From Myxococcales bacterium UBA1238 (lineage in GTDB: Bacteria; Myxococcota_A; Bradymonadia; UBA7976; UBA1532), in NCBI GenBank assembly GCA_002309015.1, contig DBWM01000065.1, positions 5,174 through 11,611 on the forward strand: DNA of 6,438 nucleotides, given 5' to 3'. The position numbers and the translations under genes are program-made. Shown here one piece after another: positions 4,747 through 6,438 of this stretch. Numbering within the stretch: the stretch's first letter is position 1; every line of letters starts with the position of its first letter. The notes beneath the pieces are model-generated. The model saw only the letters and a list, made by a program, of their open reading frames with translations, made no database searches and was not told the DNA's origin.

Positions 4747-6438
4747 TCAGTCGTCCAAATCGTCGTCTTCTTCGAGGAGCGCCTGCTTGCGGCTCAGGCG
4801 GATCTTGCCCTGACGATCGATGTTGATGCATTTGACCTTGATCTCGTCGCCTTCGGAGACCACGTCCTCTACGCGCTCGACGTGATCCTCATCGAGCTCG
4901 GAGATCGGGACCAGACCGTCGGTGCCGGGGAGGATTTCGACGAAGGCGCCAAAGTCCATGATCTTGCGGACGGTGCCGTAATAGATGCGACCCACCTGGG
5001 CTTCCTGGGTGAGGCCGTTGATGATGTCCATGGCGCGCTTGGCGGCGGCGTTGTCGGGGCTCGAAATGGTGACCTTGCCGGAATCTTCCACATCGATGGC
5101 ACAGCCGGTCTGCTCGGTGATGCCGCGGATCATCTTGCCGCCGGGGCCGATCAGATCGCGGATCTTGTCGGGGTTGATGTGGGTGGTGATGATGCGCGGC
5201 GCGTAGGGTGAAAGCTCGGCTGCAGGCTTGCGGATCGCTTTGCGCATCTCGCCCAGAATATGCATGCGGCCGCGGTGCGCCTGCGCGAGGGCGTCTTCGA
5301 GGATCTTGCGGGAAAGACCCTTGATCTTGATGTCCATCTGCAGGGCGTTGATGCCCTTTTCGGTGCCCACCACCTTAAAGTCCATGTCGCCCAGGTGATC
5401 CTCGTCGCCCAGAATATCGGAGAGGATCGCGATCTTGTCGCCTTCCTGAATGAGGCCCATCGCGATGCCCGCGACGTCGCTCTTGACGGGCACGCCGGCG
5501 TTCATGAGGGCCAGCGAGGAGGCGCAAACGGTGGCCATCGAGGAGGATCCGTTGGATTCGAGGATCTCGCTCACGATGCGCATCGTGTAATTGAAGTCCT
5601 CTTTGGAGGGCAAAATGGGCTCGACGCCGCGGGTGGCCAGGTTGCCGTGACCGAGTTCGCGGCGGCCGGTGGAGCCGATGCGCTTGACTTCGCCCACCGA
5701 GAAGGGCGGGAAGTTGTAGTGGAGCATGAAGGGGACGTAGATGTCGCCGGTGAGATCGTCGATATGCTGTTCGTCGCGCTTGCTGCCCAGGGTGACGGTG
5801 GCGAGGGACTGGGTTTCGCCGCGGGTGAAGAGCGCGGATCCGTGAACGCGGGGCAAAACGCCCACTTCGCAGGTGATCTTGCGGACTTCGTCGAGGCGGC
5901 GGCCATCGATGCGGACGCCTTCTTCGATGATTTGGGTGCGCACGATGCTGCGCTGCACCTCTTCAAGGTAGGCCGAAATCTCGCTCTGGCGCTCGGCTAA
6001 GCTCGCATCCTGCTCGATGAGCTGGGCTTTGACCGAATCCTTGACCGCTTCCACCGCCTTGTAGCGCGCCTGCTTGGTCTTCACGTTGACCGCGTCGGCC
6101 ATCGCGTCCACCGAGAGATCGATCACCTTGTAATAGAGATCCTTGTCGATCGCCTTGCGCTCGATGGGCTGCTTGGCCTTGCCCGCCTTTTTGACGAGCT
6201 GGTTTTGCAGGGCGACGATCGGTTGCATCGCCTTGTGGGCGGTCACGATCGCTTCGATCATCTCGTCTTCGGAGGCTTCCTTGGCTTCGCCTTCAACCAT
6301 CGCGATCGCGTCGGCGGTGGAGGCGACCACCAGGTAGAGCTTGGCCTTGGGGATCTCGTCGAAGGTGGGGTTGACCACATATTCGCCGTCGATCAGCGCG
6401 ACCGCGCAGCCGGCGCAGGGGCCGTCGAAGGGGATGTC
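4747..6438 (-). CDS. pnp: Polynucleotide phosphorylase (polyribonucleotide nucleotidyltransferase), 5' partial
   Basis: This 3'-5' exoribonuclease uses phosphate to release nucleoside diphosphates; in other bacteria it works in RNA decay, alone or in the degradosome. The frame runs to the window edge, giving 563 residues; about 130-150 N-terminal residues are missing compared with the usual length of about 700. The GTG at 6378 is internal, since the codons beyond it encode the conserved DIPF-GP region. Visible parts, numbered from the edge, are the helical linker (about 30-160) and the second RNase PH core (about 165-395). The core contains GSTGRR near 255-260, NGSSSM near 296-301, and catalytic D347, D353 and K355 in GDEDHLGDMDFK. 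The KH domain (about 413-475) has G-P-G-G, the S1 domain (about 480-552) has GAFVEILPGTDGLV, and a short acidic tail (EEDDDLDD) ends the protein. One oddity is Cys-Ala-Gly-Cys where most homologues have Ile-Gly-Ala-hydrophobic residues. Confidence 0.97.
   Translation of the reverse strand, partial: DIPFDGPCAGCAVALIDGEYVVNPTFDEIPKAKLYLVVASTADAIAMVEGEAKEASEDEMIEAIVTAHKAMQPIVALQNQLVKKAGKAKQPIERKAIDKDLYYKVIDLSVDAMADAVNVKTKQARYKAVEAVKDSVKAQLIEQDASLAERQSEISAYLEEVQRSIVRTQIIEEGVRIDGRRLDEVRKITCEVGVLPRVHGSALFTRGETQSLATVTLGSKRDEQHIDDLTGDIYVPFMLHYNFPPFSVGEVKRIGSTGRRELGHGNLATRGVEPILPSKEDFNYTMRIVSEILESNGSSSMATVCASSLALMNAGVPVKSDVAGIAMGLIQEGDKIAILSDILGDEDHLGDMDFKVVGTEKGINALQMDIKIKGLSRKILEDALAQAHRGRMHILGEMRKAIRKPAAELSPYAPRIITTHINPDKIRDLIGPGGKMIRGITEQTGCAIDVEDSGKVTISSPDNAAAKRAMDIINGLTQEAQVGRIYYGTVRKIMDFGAFVEILPGTDGLVPISELDEDHVERVEDVVSEGDEIKVKCINIDRQGKIRLSRKQALLEEDDDLDD

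Noticed and set aside
5260..6000. Long + strand reading frame of 246 codons antisense to pnp
   Set aside because: It is a shadow of the pnp coding sequence in a GC-rich genome. Its His/Gly/Asp-rich composition has no recognisable family, while the opposite strand is unmistakably Pnp.

Overview
The window is a GC-rich bacterial chromosomal segment carrying six genes and no RNA gene, mobile element or CRISPR array that I can see. The gene style suggests a Gram-negative from the Myxococcota/Bradymonadales side of the former Deltaproteobacteria. The signs are a secreted protein with a long Gly/Asp/Glu linker and a C-terminal PPC-like domain, a lipoprotein with a clear lipobox, and pnp followed by dut. 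This placement is inference from gene content, not from a marker phylogeny.

Left part, + strand (1-2454). A large exported-type protein, cut by the left edge, begins in the window with two tandem 28-residue Gly-rich repeats. A catalytic module with an L,D-transpeptidase-like H-x16-S-x-G-C motif follows, then a PPC-like beta domain. Its stop codon overlaps the start of manA (class I mannose-6-phosphate isomerase) in an ATGA junction, so the two are probably co-transcribed and translationally coupled. Their promoter lies outside the window.

Right part, - strand (6438-2509). In transcription order it holds pnp (polynucleotide phosphorylase, 5' end beyond the window), dut (dUTPase), a lipoprotein joining a ComEC/Rec2-type metallo-beta-lactamase domain to a ComEA-type helix-hairpin-helix DNA-binding domain, and a small single-domain SCP2 protein. 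The gaps are 67, 72 and 38 bases, and none holds a convincing terminator, so one transcript is plausible. The two blocks converge on a 54-base gap (2455-2508) that contains a GCGATCGC palindrome but no evident terminator.

Functionally, pnp, dut and the MBL-HhH lipoprotein all concern nucleic acids or nucleotides: RNA decay, dUTP removal, and probably cleavage or handling of DNA or a nucleotide outside the cytoplasm. The + strand pair joins wall- or surface-directed chemistry to mannose/fructose phosphate interconversion, which feeds polysaccharide precursors. The most unusual item is the MBL-HhH lipoprotein: it unites two domains normally found in separate competence proteins, but without the ComEC membrane channel. 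It is probably a member of a known but poorly characterised architecture rather than a wholly new system.
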